Positions 14,682-24,073 of a DNA stretch of 64,000 nt are shown here, one piece after another. Numbering within the stretch: the first letter of the stretch is position 1; each line of letters begins with the position of its first letter. Source of the stretch: Sporocytophaga sp. GTDB lineage: Bacteria > Bacteroidota > Bacteroidia > Cytophagales > Cytophagaceae. The translations under genes were made by a program, and so were the position numbers. Below the pieces are notes generated by a model. That model was not told the origin of the DNA. It saw only the letters and a list, made by a program, of their open reading frames with translations, and did no database searches. The stretch covers positions 310,001 to 374,000 of the forward strand of contig NZ_JAGHZZ010000003.1 in the NCBI RefSeq assembly GCF_017745095.1, given 5' to 3'.

Positions 14682-17276
14682 ATGGATGCCAAAAAATTTA
14701 AATCATCCATTCGTACAAAAATTCTTTTAGGATTCGGGTCGGCAGTTATAGTCGCGTTAATTGCCGGAATCATCGTATTTCAGTCTTTTAAAGACCTTAC
14801 ATATTCTCTAAACTTCTTATCAAAGCCAGACACTAAGATCATAAAGCTTAATGATATCCTGGCCGACCTTTCCGGCATAGAAAACAATATTAGAGCTTAT
14901 TCTGTAACCAAAGACAGTACATATCTTGACCATTATTCCAACTATTGTAAAGAAGTTGAAAATGATCTGGACTCTCTTAAAAGCCTCAGTCAAGCTCTAA
15001 GTGTAGAAGAGGCAGATCTTAACAACATGACTTTTTTATGGGAAGAGAAAAAAAAGCATCATCAGAAACTAATAAAGCTTTTTGAAAAAAAACCAGAAGC
15101 AAGCATACCTGCCAGCCTTCTTCGTAAATTATATGCAAATCCTGACAGCCCGCAATATATAGTTACAAAGAAAATAGTTACCACTAAAATCATTCAGCAA
15201 GCAGCACCAAATGAAGAAGCGGCAGAAAAGGAGCTCGAAATAAAGGAAAATGAAGCAGGTAAAAAATCTTTGTTGAGTTCTGTAAAAAAAATTTTCCGAA
15301 GAAAAGTAAAAGAAGATACGCTCCCGGTAATCTCCCAAACCCCTACTGTATTCAGGGAAACCAATACTATTATTGATACTATTAAAAATGAAAAGGAGCC
15401 TAGGCTCCAAAAACAAGAGACAGTAGTACAAATAATTTCTCATCTCAAAAATGAAGATTTAAAATCTCAGCAATTACTTGCACAAAATGAATCAGAAATT
15501 ATTGAAAATGACAATTTACTCATTGAAAAAATTCGTGAAATCATTATAAACCTGAAAAACAAAGAACAGAAACGAACCGATACAAATATTACTAAAGCAA
15601 AAGGAGTAGTAAAAGAATCTCTGATAAAGATATTTTCATTGGGCATTATAGGTATTGTCTCCATTTTGATTTTCAGCTTAATGATTATGGGTGATGTTAA
15701 AAGAAGTAATTTTCATAAGAATCAACTTATGGATGCAAAGACACAGGCAGAAGACCTTGCCCGCACAAAAGAACTTTTCCTTGCAACCATGAGCCATGAA
15801 ATCAGAACACCTCTGAACTCTATCTTGGGTTTTACAGAACAGCTTTCTCAGACTAACTTACTTAACAGACAGAAATATTTTCTTCAGGCAATCAACAATT
15901 CCACCTCGCATCTCTTGCTGCTGGTAAATGATATACTTGATATTTCAAGAATAGAGTCAGGGAAGATAGAGTTTGAAAAAACTGTTTTCAATCTAAAAGA
16001 TATCATTGAAAATGTTTATGATTCTTTCTTTTTAAAAGCTGCAGAGAAAGAGCTCTTATTTTCCTTTAATGATGAAAATATTAATTACCCATTTCTCAAT
16101 GGCGATCCCTTAAGATTGAAACAGATAATTTACAATCTGGTAAGCAATGCTCTTAAATTCACAGAAGAAGGCAAGGTTCAGTTACATTGCTCAGCTTTGG
16201 CTCTGGAAAACAATATCTGCAGAGTAAGTATAGTTGTTACTGATACCGGTATAGGAATATCTCCTGACAAGATAAATTCCATCTTTGAATCGTTTAACCA
16301 GGGAGATTCAAGCATTACAAGGAAATTCGGAGGATCTGGCTTAGGACTCGCTATTTGCAAAAAACTAGTGGAAATGCAAGGAGGACAAATCAGTGTTAAA
16401 AGCGAACTGGGATCAGGGTCAGAATTTCATTTCTTTATTGATTATGAGATTTCCGCAGAGGAGTATATCCAAGTTACAAAGCCCAAGTTTACTGCTTTCA
16501 ACAGCTTTAAGGATCTGAAAATACTGATAGCCGAAGATGATGAGTTTAACCTATTGCTCTTTCATACCATTATTTCAAAATGGAATATGAAAGCCAAACT
16601 TGTGTCTAACGGAGAGGAAGCCTTCTCTGCTGCCCTGCTGGAACCATTTGACATTATCATTACAGATGTGCATATGCCTGGTATGAGCGGTTTTGATCTT
16701 GTAAAAAAATTAAAGAGTCATAAAGACCTGAAAAATATTCCTGTTATTGCCACTACTGCCAATGTAGTAAAAGATGCACTCCAGAAAGCCCAAAGTAGTT
16801 TTGATGCAGTAGTTCTTAAACCTTTCAAGGAGGATGAGCTGGCTGAGGCAATTTATCAGTTTATTCCGCATTCAGAAAAAGAGAACCCAATATCTAAAGA
16901 AGAGGGATTAACAGACAATCAGGAAAACATTCTTGAAGATTTTATTAAGTTTTCTGATGGAGATATACAAGCTCTTTCTGTAATGATAGATACCTTCATT
17001 CAATCGGCCTCATCACAGATAGAAAATCTCGAAGGATATTCAAAAGATAAAGATTGGGGAAAAATAAAATTCGCTGCTCACAAAATGATTCCTGGCTTTG
17101 GCCACTTGAAAAATCAGGAACTTACAGAGCTACTCAAAGAACTTGAAAACTACCTTGAACTAAAAGAGCGTCCGGATGAAATTTTGGTAGAGGAAATGGT
17201 AAATAAAATTCATTACAAAGGGAAAAAACAAATAGATAATTTACTTAAAGAAAAGGCAAAATTGATCCAATCTTAA
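14682..17276 (+). CDS. Hybrid sensor histidine kinase (HK-REC-Hpt)
   Basis: 864 aa from ATG 14682. The track start 14586 reads through a terminator and is not used. Seen: TM1 (14-34); a helical extracytoplasmic sensor (35-313) with a basic Pro/Lys stretch; TM2 (314-337); HisKA with H372 (ATMSHEIRTPLNSILG); HATPase_c with NLVSNALKF, DTGIGI (521-526) and GSGLGL (551-556); receiver with E618/D619, phospho-acceptor D662 and K713; and an Hpt domain with H800 (FAAHKMIPGFGHL). It can thus run a complete His-Asp-His relay and pass phosphate to a separate regulator. The facing NtrC-type gene, sharing the TTAA stop bases, is a natural candidate (inference). Confidence 0.92.
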   Translation: MDAKKFKSSIRTKILLGFGSAVIVALIAGIIVFQSFKDLTYSLNFLSKPDTKIIKLNDILADLSGIENNIRAYSVTKDSTYLDHYSNYCKEVENDLDSLKSLSQALSVEEADLNNMTFLWEEKKKHHQKLIKLFEKKPEASIPASLLRKLYANPDSPQYIVTKKIVTTKIIQQAAPNEEAAEKELEIKENEAGKKSLLSSVKKIFRRKVKEDTLPVISQTPTVFRETNTIIDTIKNEKEPRLQKQETVVQIISHLKNEDLKSQQLLAQNESEIIENDNLLIEKIREIIINLKNKEQKRTDTNITKAKGVVKESLIKIFSLGIIGIVSILIFSLMIMGDVKRSNFHKNQLMDAKTQAEDLARTKELFLATMSHEIRTPLNSILGFTEQLSQTNLLNRQKYFLQAINNSTSHLLLLVNDILDISRIESGKIEFEKTVFNLKDIIENVYDSFFLKAAEKELLFSFNDENINYPFLNGDPLRLKQIIYNLVSNALKFTEEGKVQLHCSALALENNICRVSIVVTDTGIGISPDKINSIFESFNQGDSSITRKFGGSGLGLAICKKLVEMQGGQISVKSELGSGSEFHFFIDYEISAEEYIQVTKPKFTAFNSFKDLKILIAEDDEFNLLLFHTIISKWNMKAKLVSNGEEAFSAALLEPFDIIITDVHMPGMSGFDLVKKLKSHKDLKNIPVIATTANVVKDALQKAQSSFDAVVLKPFKEDELAEAIYQFIPHSEKENPISKEEGLTDNQENILEDFIKFSDGDIQALSVMIDTFIQSASSQIENLEGYSKDKDWGKIKFAAHKMIPGFGHLKNQELTELLKELENYLELKERPDEILVEEMVNKIHYKGKKQIDNLLKEKAKLIQS

Positions 17277-18625
17277 ATCTCTATATTAAAAAGTTTAAGT
17301 TTATTATAGAGTGTCTTTCTGTCTATATTTAATATTCTGGCAGCGCTCGATTTATTATATTTAACTTTTTCCAGGACGCTGAGAATGTACTCCCTTTCCT
17401 GTTTTAGACTTGCAGCCTTCAGATCATATCCTCCAAAGGTATGTTCAGAGGAAATCCCCGATGCAACTCTCAATTCATAAGGAATAATTTCAGGAGACAC
17501 TTCAGATAGACCAGCAGAATCCGTCATCAAAACGGTTTTCTTTACGACATTTTTTAACTCTCTTAAATTTCCCGGCCATGAATATTTTACCATTATATCC
17601 ATTGCTTCCTTTGAAAAACCTTCAACAGATTTTCCCAATTCTTTATTAGCATCCTTCATAAATTTGAGTATGAATCCTTCTATATCTTCCTTACGTTCTC
17701 TAAGAGAAGGTACTAAAACTGAGAATTCATTTAATCTATGATATAAGTCCTCACGGAATAAACCTTTGGCTACCGAATCTTTAAGGTTGTCGTTGGTTGC
17801 TGCTATAATTCGAACATCTATATCCTGGCTCTTTCCTGCCCCTACTCTTCTTATCTGTCTTTCTTGAATTACACGAAGCAACATAACCTGAACTTCAGTG
17901 GACAAATTGCCAATTTCATCAAGAAAAATGGATCCGCCATCTGCCAACTCAAAATGGCCCGTTTTATCAAAACCGGCACCAGTAAATGCCCCTTTGACAT
18001 GACCAAACAATTCACTTGGACCCAGTTCCGCAGACAATACTCCACAATCAATTGCTACAAAAGGTTTTTTACTTCGTTTACTCCTTGCATGAATTAACCT
18101 AGCAGCAAATTCTTTTCCTGTCCCGCTTTCTCCATTAATAAGCACTGAAAGATTGGTAGGAGCGACAAGTTCTATTGCTTTTAATGTTTCAAGAGATGAC
18201 TTACTTTTCCCATAATGGTAAAATGATGTATCCCCTATCGTTGATGTTTCTTTGACAGCTTTATCTTCAGACTTTAAAGCTGATTGAATGGCTACAATCA
18301 ATTCATCTGTATTAACAGGTTTTGTAATATACTCATAAGCGCCAGACTTTATTGCTTTTACAGCAGTTCTGACATCTACAAAACTTGTCATTAAAATTAA
18401 AGGGAGGTCTGGTGTCAGATTTTTTATCTCCTTAAGGAGCTCAAGACCATTGATATCGGGCAATCTTAGATCTACCAGACAAAGGGAAAAAAGTGTTTTT
18501 TTTATAGTTCTAAGGGCATCAGAAGAAGTGCCCACAGAAGTAACTAAGAAATTATTCTTGGTAAGAAATGTTTCCAGCATTATGCGGAACACAGGATCGT
18601 CATCTATAACCAGTATGTGTTTCAA
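17273..18625 (-). CDS. NtrC-family sigma-54-dependent response regulator
   Basis: 450 aa. Seen: receiver (1-120) with D52 in CLVDLRLPDINGLELL and K102 in YITKPVNTDEL; AAA+ domain with Walker A GESGTGKE (165-172), sigma-54 contact loop GAFTGA (212-217), Walker B FLDEIG (234-239) and arginine-finger region REDLYHRLNEF; and a Fis-type HTH (424-446, SSAARILNIDRKTLYNKL). Role: activates sigma-54 promoters when phosphorylated. It is convergent with the hybrid kinase; the two stop codons overlap by 4 bp (TTAA). Target genes are not evident. Confidence 0.95.
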   Translation of the reverse strand: MKHILVIDDDPVFRIMLETFLTKNNFLVTSVGTSSDALRTIKKTLFSLCLVDLRLPDINGLELLKEIKNLTPDLPLILMTSFVDVRTAVKAIKSGAYEYITKPVNTDELIVAIQSALKSEDKAVKETSTIGDTSFYHYGKSKSSLETLKAIELVAPTNLSVLINGESGTGKEFAARLIHARSKRSKKPFVAIDCGVLSAELGPSELFGHVKGAFTGAGFDKTGHFELADGGSIFLDEIGNLSTEVQVMLLRVIQERQIRRVGAGKSQDIDVRIIAATNDNLKDSVAKGLFREDLYHRLNEFSVLVPSLRERKEDIEGFILKFMKDANKELGKSVEGFSKEAMDIMVKYSWPGNLRELKNVVKKTVLMTDSAGLSEVSPEIIPYELRVASGISSEHTFGGYDLKAASLKQEREYILSVLEKVKYNKSSAARILNIDRKTLYNKLKLFNIEI

Positions 18626-18879
18626 ACCAATTATTAGTCTTTAATGATCTTTAAATTTAAAAAAAAATATCAAATTAGGAAAAGGTTAAGACACTATAAG
18701 CATAGCACTTTAAATCGAAATCACTTAACCTCCTGATATAAGATACGATAAGGCTTTTTACATATTGTATTTTGTCAATAATCTTTTAGGAATTGGCCGG
18801 ATTTTTAACAAAAATTTTAACAATCAAATCCCTGAGGGTACATTTAAAGTATCTATCTGCTTTTTTATAAAATACTTCT

Positions 18880-19650
18880 ATGAGAACACAATTACTTCTG
18901 TTTGCATTGTTTTTTACTTCGCTAAATCTTTCTGCCCAACAAATTGAAAATTCAAATTTTGAAATTTGGGTATTTGATGACAATTCTGGTAGAAAAAAAC
19001 CTAGTGGAAATTGGATGGCATCTACAAGTTGTTTCAACCCTGAAGAAGTCTGCTCCGGTTTCATTCTAAAAGATGATCAAGGGAAAACTGGAGCTGGAGC
19101 ACGAATTATTGGAAGAGGTCTACTCAAGTATAATGCGCCCTTTTCTGCAAAGCCATCCAAAATATCTTTTTGGTATAAGGGCAATGGTGGGAAAATTGAT
19201 GTAAATGTACTTTCATTAGAAACATATGAGGCCGTGAACCCAAGTGATATCATTGGACATGGCAGCTCCTTTTTAGTTGACGCAGGTTCATTTACTAACA
19301 TAGAACTTCCACTAACTTATGATAATCTAGAAGAAGCTAAATCGATACAAATAGAATTTGCAGGACAGAACAACAGCGATTTTTCTTTTGACGAACTTGA
19401 ACTTATTTATGAGGTGAATGCAATAACTGATATAAAGATCGCTGAAATTTTAGGAAGTAATATCGTAACCTCTTCACTGATTCTAAAGAATAATGTAGAT
19501 GAGCTTTCTGTCTATAATACTTTCGGAAAGCGTCTTCTTTCAGCTACCCAGGTCCGGGCTATTGATATAACGAATTTACCGGAAGGGCTCTATATCGTGG
19601 TTTTGAGAAAAGACAATTTTATAGGGACAATTAAAGTAATAAAAAATTGA
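18880..19650 (+). CDS. Secreted protein with T9SS type A sorting domain
   Basis: 256 aa. Seen: signal peptide (MRTQLLLFALFFTSLNLSAQQ); a beta-sandwich-like middle beginning IENSNFEIWVFDDNSGRKKPSGNW, a lectin/carbohydrate-binding style opening found in Bacteroidetes secreted proteins; and a C-terminal sorting domain (VYNTFGKRLLSA ... LPEGLYIVVLRKDNFIGTIKVIKN) of the T9SS type A kind. Role: cell-surface or secreted, possibly glycan-binding (inference). It is a single gene, divergent from the NtrC-type regulator. Confidence 0.8.
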   Translation: MRTQLLLFALFFTSLNLSAQQIENSNFEIWVFDDNSGRKKPSGNWMASTSCFNPEEVCSGFILKDDQGKTGAGARIIGRGLLKYNAPFSAKPSKISFWYKGNGGKIDVNVLSLETYEAVNPSDIIGHGSSFLVDAGSFTNIELPLTYDNLEEAKSIQIEFAGQNNSDFSFDELELIYEVNAITDIKIAEILGSNIVTSSLILKNNVDELSVYNTFGKRLLSATQVRAIDITNLPEGLYIVVLRKDNFIGTIKVIKN

Positions 19651-19717
19651 TCTGCCCGGCAATAAGGTAAAACCACTTTTGATTCCAGAAATAGCAGGAC
19701 CCTATAATTAAAATAAT

Positions 19718-19745
19718 GGAGTTGCAGGTCGAGCCTTGCAACTCC
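19718..19745 (-). terminator. Hairpin terminator after the DUF2167 gene
   Basis: Stem GGAGTTGCA / TGCAACTCC (with GG/CC inside the loop), about 20 nt after the DUF2167 stop. On the minus strand it is followed by ATTATTTTAATT. It may also serve the convergent T9SS cargo gene. Confidence 0.55.
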
Positions 19746-19767
19746 AAAATACCCGGAGACAGTTTTT

Positions 19768-20715
19768 TTAAGATAGATTTGGTTGTCCGTTGTTCTCTGG
19801 TAGTTCGTCAACTTTATTTTTCCTTCTTCCTGTAAAAAACTTCCAGATAAAAGTTAAAGCAGCTCCGATACCAAGAATAATTACTTTACCAAACTTTGCC
19901 AAAATTCCGAAGAATCCAACTTTCGCAAGGACTTTTCCTGCAACCAGCCCTCCAATTCCATAAGCCGCAACTTTATCCATTTCCGGATTAAAGTCAGAAT
20001 ATTTATATCCTTCCGTAAACTCAACACTCGCAAGCACCTTATCGATATCTTTATTAATGGCTCCAAGCTGAGACATGCCTCCTATAGCATTAAGCATCAG
20101 ATATCCTTTTCTCCCTAATATCCTAATATTGTAATTTAGCGTGTTCACCCCTGTGGCACTGTCTCCAAACTGGATTTCTTTTGCCCAATGAAGTTTTTTA
20201 TTTTCTGCATCATAATAAGGTTTTGCAGCCCAGCCAATCAAATGTATAGGTTCATAGCCACCTTGAACGCGTCCGGGATTGGCAGATTCCGCATCCTTTT
20301 TCATTTCTGTCAACAACTCATCGTAGTCAATATCTTCTGCATCATCATCGTCTATATGTCCCTCTTCGGAATATTCTACAGAAATTGCCCAGCTATCCGG
20401 ATGCATTGGACCCATATCTTCAGGAAAAAGCAATCCAAGAATGGTAGGATCTTCCGGATTGCCCCATAAAGAATGTAATACATAAATACTTTGTTCTGCA
20501 TCGAGAAATTTAAAACCTGCCGGCACTTTTATCGTAGCATAATCTTTAATTTTCACCAGACCAGTCTGATATTTAAAGCTATTTTCAAGACTGTCAAGAT
20601 AAAGCATGGTCGAAAGTGTGTCTTCCATCGCCTCTTCCTCTTCTTCCGGAGAAATGGAGAAGGTCAGAAAGGGAAACAAGAAACAGATAAAAAAAAGAAA
20701 GTAAAGTTTTCTCAT
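19768..20715 (-). CDS. DUF2167 membrane protein
   Basis: 315 aa. Seen: signal peptide (MRKLYFLFFICFLFPFLTFS); an extracytoplasmic domain (about 50-230) with the DUF2167 hallmarks ATIKVPAGFKFL, WAISVEYSEEGHIDDDDA and GWAAKPYYDAENKKLHWAKE; and C-terminal hydrophobic segments (about 252-292) ending in a basic tail. Known: DUF2167 proteins are of unknown function and occur in many Gram-negatives. The membrane-proximal Ala/Gly-rich helices suggest inner-membrane anchoring. It is a single gene; the (+) ORFs over it are shadows. Confidence 0.85.
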   Translation of the reverse strand: MRKLYFLFFICFLFPFLTFSISPEEEEEAMEDTLSTMLYLDSLENSFKYQTGLVKIKDYATIKVPAGFKFLDAEQSIYVLHSLWGNPEDPTILGLLFPEDMGPMHPDSWAISVEYSEEGHIDDDDAEDIDYDELLTEMKKDAESANPGRVQGGYEPIHLIGWAAKPYYDAENKKLHWAKEIQFGDSATGVNTLNYNIRILGRKGYLMLNAIGGMSQLGAINKDIDKVLASVEFTEGYKYSDFNPEMDKVAAYGIGGLVAGKVLAKVGFFGILAKFGKVIILGIGAALTFIWKFFTGRRKNKVDELPENNGQPNLS

Positions 20716-20869
20716 AATGGATATGTTTATAAAAATGGTTTACGAAAATTCATGATGCACAAAGGAGAAAAAATGTAAAAAGTTAATCTCTGAGATTAAA
20801 AGGAACTGATTTTCACCCAAATACAGAGATTTGCAAAAATAATTTTTCCCAAACAAAATTGGGCTATTG

Positions 20870-21565
20870 TCAAATTTTATTTTCTATTGACTGTAAATAT
20901 TTTGAGTTCAGATCATAAAGATATTTCCCTAAAAATCCACTACCTGCAGCAGATGCTACGTGCCAAAGCCAGTGAGTTCCCATCGGCAAAAGGGTAAAGT
21001 TTCCGGAATCCGCTCCCCTAAAATAAAGAGCCAGAATCATTAGCAGACAAGATAAAATTAAATCTGTAATGCCCACAAATTTAGTTTTTATCAATAATAT
21101 CAAGCAAGGCAAAAATATCATTACTCCGGTCACAAAATAATTCAGATTAATAAGGTCATGGCCAGAAAGTTTTACAAGCTTATATACAAAAAGTCTTATC
21201 AGAATAAATGGAGCCATGGCAAGAGCTATTTTCCACCACGTCTTTAAAATCCTGTACCAGAAATATACACTGACAGAAAATGTCAGCAATACAATCGGAA
21301 GAACATCCAGCTGAAGTAAAAGAGAAGAAGCTCTGAAAGCATGAAACAGAGTGCTTCCTAGTCCTCCCAAAAATAGGAGTGGCAGACAAAAAGTAAGAAA
21401 TGCATGCTTTTTGTAATTCCCCTGAATCCTTATGAGCCATATAACGACGGGAATCAGAAACGCCAGTGAAGAAAGTGCGTTCCAAGGTTCAGCAATAATG
21501 TTGCTCAGGTTGGTTTCTGCATAAACCGGACCTCCATCCGACAATATTTCGTGAAAGTTTGGCAA
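20870..21565 (-). CDS. Ceramidase-like (CREST superfamily) membrane hydrolase
   Basis: 231 aa, about seven hydrophobic segments. Seen: EPWNALSSLAFLIPVVIW, GLGSTLFHAFRA, an Asp in LLQLDVLPI, and C-terminal PMGTHWLWHVASAAGS. The S..., GSxxFH, D and HxxxH pattern matches the alkaline ceramidase/CREST superfamily of zinc-dependent intramembrane amide hydrolases. The bacterial substrate is unknown; sphingolipids do occur in many Bacteroidetes, so a ceramidase role is possible (inference). It is a single gene. Confidence 0.78.
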   Translation of the reverse strand: MPNFHEILSDGGPVYAETNLSNIIAEPWNALSSLAFLIPVVIWLIRIQGNYKKHAFLTFCLPLLFLGGLGSTLFHAFRASSLLLQLDVLPIVLLTFSVSVYFWYRILKTWWKIALAMAPFILIRLFVYKLVKLSGHDLINLNYFVTGVMIFLPCLILLIKTKFVGITDLILSCLLMILALYFRGADSGNFTLLPMGTHWLWHVASAAGSGFLGKYLYDLNSKYLQSIENKI

Positions 21566-21908
21566 AATATTTAAGTCCTTTAATTATTCAGAATATTAAA
21601 CATTAATCCTGGAAAGATTATTTCCTTTTTATTAAATTTCCTTACGATTATTTTTTCCAACGGGCTATTTTACGGCATTTTTCCATTTATTTTTAATCTA
21701 ATTAATTATAGACTATTGAAAAACTCTGTCTATCCTTAAATCCATTTCTTAATTTAAAAACACATATTTTGATTTGCCTAAAGCATTTTAAATGTCCAAT
21801 CCCAGTTAATTTTAAACAGCACCTCTGCTTTTCAAATCAATATTTTTAACTTCACAGCTGTAAATTGGTTTGACCCGATATTGAAGTTTCACTTAAAAAA
21901 ATTCTTTC
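21566..21908. other. 343-bp intergenic region
   Basis: AT-rich spacer between divergent genes (ceramidase-like and PCD). I see no ORF, clear hairpin or full promoter in it. Confidence 0.4.
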
Positions 21909-22142
21909 ATGTGGCAGGAAAAAGACAACAAACTGGAACAGACCTTTACTTTTAAAAACTTCTCCGAAGCTTTTGCCTTTATGGCACGAGTGGCACTTGT
22001 GGCGGAAAAAATGGATCATCATCCGGACTGGTCCAATTCCTGGAATAAAGTACATATTCAGCTGACCACACACAGTGCGGGAAATAAAATAACTGAAAAA
22101 GACAGAAAACTTGCCGAAGCTATAGATCGGCTTAATAATTAG
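21909..22142 (+). CDS. Pterin-4a-carbinolamine dehydratase
   Basis: 77 aa. Recycles 4a-hydroxytetrahydrobiopterin (PCD/DCoH family). Seen: [29 protein letters not shown], with the signature DHHPDW (36-41), and [25 protein letters not shown], all at the right spacing. Short by a few residues at the N-terminus compared with the family. Its stop (TAG) is directly followed by the rsmI ATG with no gap, so the two are co-translated. No aromatic amino acid hydroxylase is nearby. Confidence 0.93.
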   Translation: MWQEKDNKLEQTFTFKNFSEAFAFMARVALVAEKMDHHPDWSNSWNKVHIQLTTHSAGNKITEKDRKLAEAIDRLNN

Positions 22143-22832
22143 ATGGAAGAAAAAGAGGGAAAATTAATTTTAGTACCCACCCCAATAGGCAACCTTGAAG
22201 ATATTACTTTGAGAGCCTTAAGAATTCTTAAAGAGGCTGATATTATCCTTGCAGAAGATACCAGGACAAGTGGCCACCTATTAAAACATTACGAAATTAA
22301 TAATCGACTCCAGAGTTATCATATTTTTAATGAGCATAAAGCTGTTGAAGGTATAGTAAATAAAATAAAAGAAGGTCAAATTGTAGCACTCATTTCTGAT
22401 GCTGGTACACCTTCTATATCCGATCCTGGTTTTTTACTAGTAAGAGAATCGCTTAAGCATGGCATAGATGTAGAATGCCTTCCCGGACCTACTGCTTTTG
22501 TACCGGCCTTAGTCAAATCAGGACTTCCATCAGACAGGTTTACCTTTGAAGGTTTTCTTCCACATAAAAAAGGAAGACATACCCGTCTGCAAAGCTTGAT
22601 TCCCGAAGAACGCACAATGATTTTTTATGAATCTCCTCATCGTTTATTAAAAACTCTTGAGCAATTCGAAGAAGTGTTTGGACCGGAAAGAAAAGCTTCC
22701 GTATCCAGGGAACTTACAAAATTATACGAAGAGACAGTGAATGGAACTTTGCAAGAAATAAAGCAACATTTTTCTCAAAAGACAGTGAAAGGCGAAATTG
22801 TAATGATTGTTGCGGGAAGAGAATATGAATAA
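22143..22832 (+). CDS. rsmI: 16S rRNA (cytidine1402-2'-O)-methyltransferase
   Basis: 229 aa. Methylates C1402 of 16S rRNA, in the decoding centre. Seen: tetrapyrrole-methylase fold with VPTPIGNLEDITLRALRIL, AEDTRTSGHLLKHY, ISDAGTPSISDPG, LPGPTAFVPALVKSGLPSDRFTFEGFLP and FYESPHRLL, in the order typical of RsmI. Slightly shorter than E. coli RsmI, lacking the C-terminal extension, as is common in Bacteroidetes. It abuts PCD and is convergent with hemH. Confidence 0.96.
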   Translation: MEEKEGKLILVPTPIGNLEDITLRALRILKEADIILAEDTRTSGHLLKHYEINNRLQSYHIFNEHKAVEGIVNKIKEGQIVALISDAGTPSISDPGFLLVRESLKHGIDVECLPGPTAFVPALVKSGLPSDRFTFEGFLPHKKGRHTRLQSLIPEERTMIFYESPHRLLKTLEQFEEVFGPERKASVSRELTKLYEETVNGTLQEIKQHFSQKTVKGEIVMIVAGREYE

Positions 22833-22837
22833 AAAAT

Positions 22838-22879
22838 AAGGATTGGATAATTATTTATTTTTATAATTATCCAATCCTT
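22838..22879. terminator. Bidirectional terminator between rsmI and hemH
   Basis: Perfect 17-bp stem AAGGATTGGATAATTAT / ATAATTATCCAATCCTT with an 8-nt loop, just after the rsmI stop and just after the hemH stop on the other strand. Confidence 0.8.
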
Positions 22880-22893
22880 CTGAAACAATAGAT

Positions 22894-23919
22894 TTAATTA
22901 TTCAGGATCAGATCCTCCATACATTCAATCCACATCGGATGATTGTTCAGGCTCTCCACCAACTGCCAATGCTCTCCTCCATGCTCTTTAAACATATCTC
23001 TGTATTCAACGCCACCTTCGATAGTTGTTTCCAAACAGTCTGCAACAAATGAAGGAGAAAATGCCAATACCCTTTTTACTCCTTTCGCTCCCAGCTCTTT
23101 TATAAGATCATCTGTATATGGCTTAATCCATGGAGTCTTCCCTAGTCTTGATTGAAATGCAACTGAGTAAGTCCCTTCTTCAAGACCAAGTTCCTTCACC
23201 AAATGACGTGTTGTTTCATAGCATTGCGCCCTGTAACAGTAATAATTCTTGGAATGGTATTTTGAGCAGCATTTATCGTTCAGCTGACAATAACTCTGCA
23301 CTGCTGATTTTTTAATTTGTCTTTCAGGAAGTCCATGGTAAGTAAAAATGACATGATCAAACTTATCCTTTTCCAGATATTTTCTTCCGATTTCAGCAAA
23401 GCCCTTAATGAACAATGGATGATTAGGAAAATTTGCTACGATTTTAATTTCCGGAATAACTTCCCATTTATTGATGTATTCCATTGCTTTTTCCACGGCT
23501 GAACCTGTAGATGCGCTGGCATATTGAGGGAAAAGAGGCAGAATCACAATCTTTTCAAAGCCCTTCCCTTCCATTTCTTTTACAGCCTTTTCTATCGATG
23601 GGTTTTGATACCTCATTCCAAAAAAAACCTGGAAATTTTCATTCAACTTCGCCTGTAAAAGCTTTTGAGCTTCAAGACCGTAAGTTAATAAAGGTGACCC
23701 TTCATCTGTCCATAGTTCCTTGTAAACTTTTGCAGATTTGGGCGCTCTGAAAGGAGCAATTATAAAATTAATCAGGAACCAACGGTTAAGGAAAGGAATA
23801 TCAATTACCCTTCTATCCATCAAAAACTCCCTTAAATATTTTCTGACATCGGGAACCGACGGACTATCAGGTGTTCCCAGGTTGATTAGGAAAACTGCTG
23901 TTTTCTTTACTTTATTCAT
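22894..23919 (-). CDS. hemH: Ferrochelatase
   Basis: 341 aa. Inserts Fe2+ into protoporphyrin IX (or coproporphyrin III), the terminal heme step. Seen: VFLINLGTPDSPSVPDVRKYLREFL; catalytic-His region HVIFTYHGLPERQIKK; SVAFQSRLGKTPWIKPYTDDLIKEL; and SPSFVADCLETTIE with the metal-site Glu. Length fits. A Cys-rich stretch (CQLNDKCCSKYHSKNYYCYRAQC) lies in the middle and could hold an Fe-S or other metal site, an observation not shown to matter. A TATTTTTG element sits 5 nt before the ATG, so the leader is very short. Confidence 0.96.
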   Translation of the reverse strand: MNKVKKTAVFLINLGTPDSPSVPDVRKYLREFLMDRRVIDIPFLNRWFLINFIIAPFRAPKSAKVYKELWTDEGSPLLTYGLEAQKLLQAKLNENFQVFFGMRYQNPSIEKAVKEMEGKGFEKIVILPLFPQYASASTGSAVEKAMEYINKWEVIPEIKIVANFPNHPLFIKGFAEIGRKYLEKDKFDHVIFTYHGLPERQIKKSAVQSYCQLNDKCCSKYHSKNYYCYRAQCYETTRHLVKELGLEEGTYSVAFQSRLGKTPWIKPYTDDLIKELGAKGVKRVLAFSPSFVADCLETTIEGGVEYRDMFKEHGGEHWQLVESLNNHPMWIECMEDLILNN

Positions 23920-23923
23920 GCGG

Positions 23924-23931
23924 CAAAAATA
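23924..23931 (-). promoter_or_regulatory. -7 element of hemH
   Basis: Minus-strand TATTTTTG followed by CCGC then ATG. It fits TAnnTTTG with an almost leaderless start. Confidence 0.4.
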
Positions 23932-24073
23932 CTAAAAGCAGGGAATTTCGAAGGATTTTATTCCCATCCCATAAAAATCTCTTCTGCTTCCAAAAAAAAT
24001 TGCTTTCAATTGTTTTATTCAATTTCAGGGCTTAACAGCATTTTACTATCTCAGAAAATAAAGGAGACCATTT

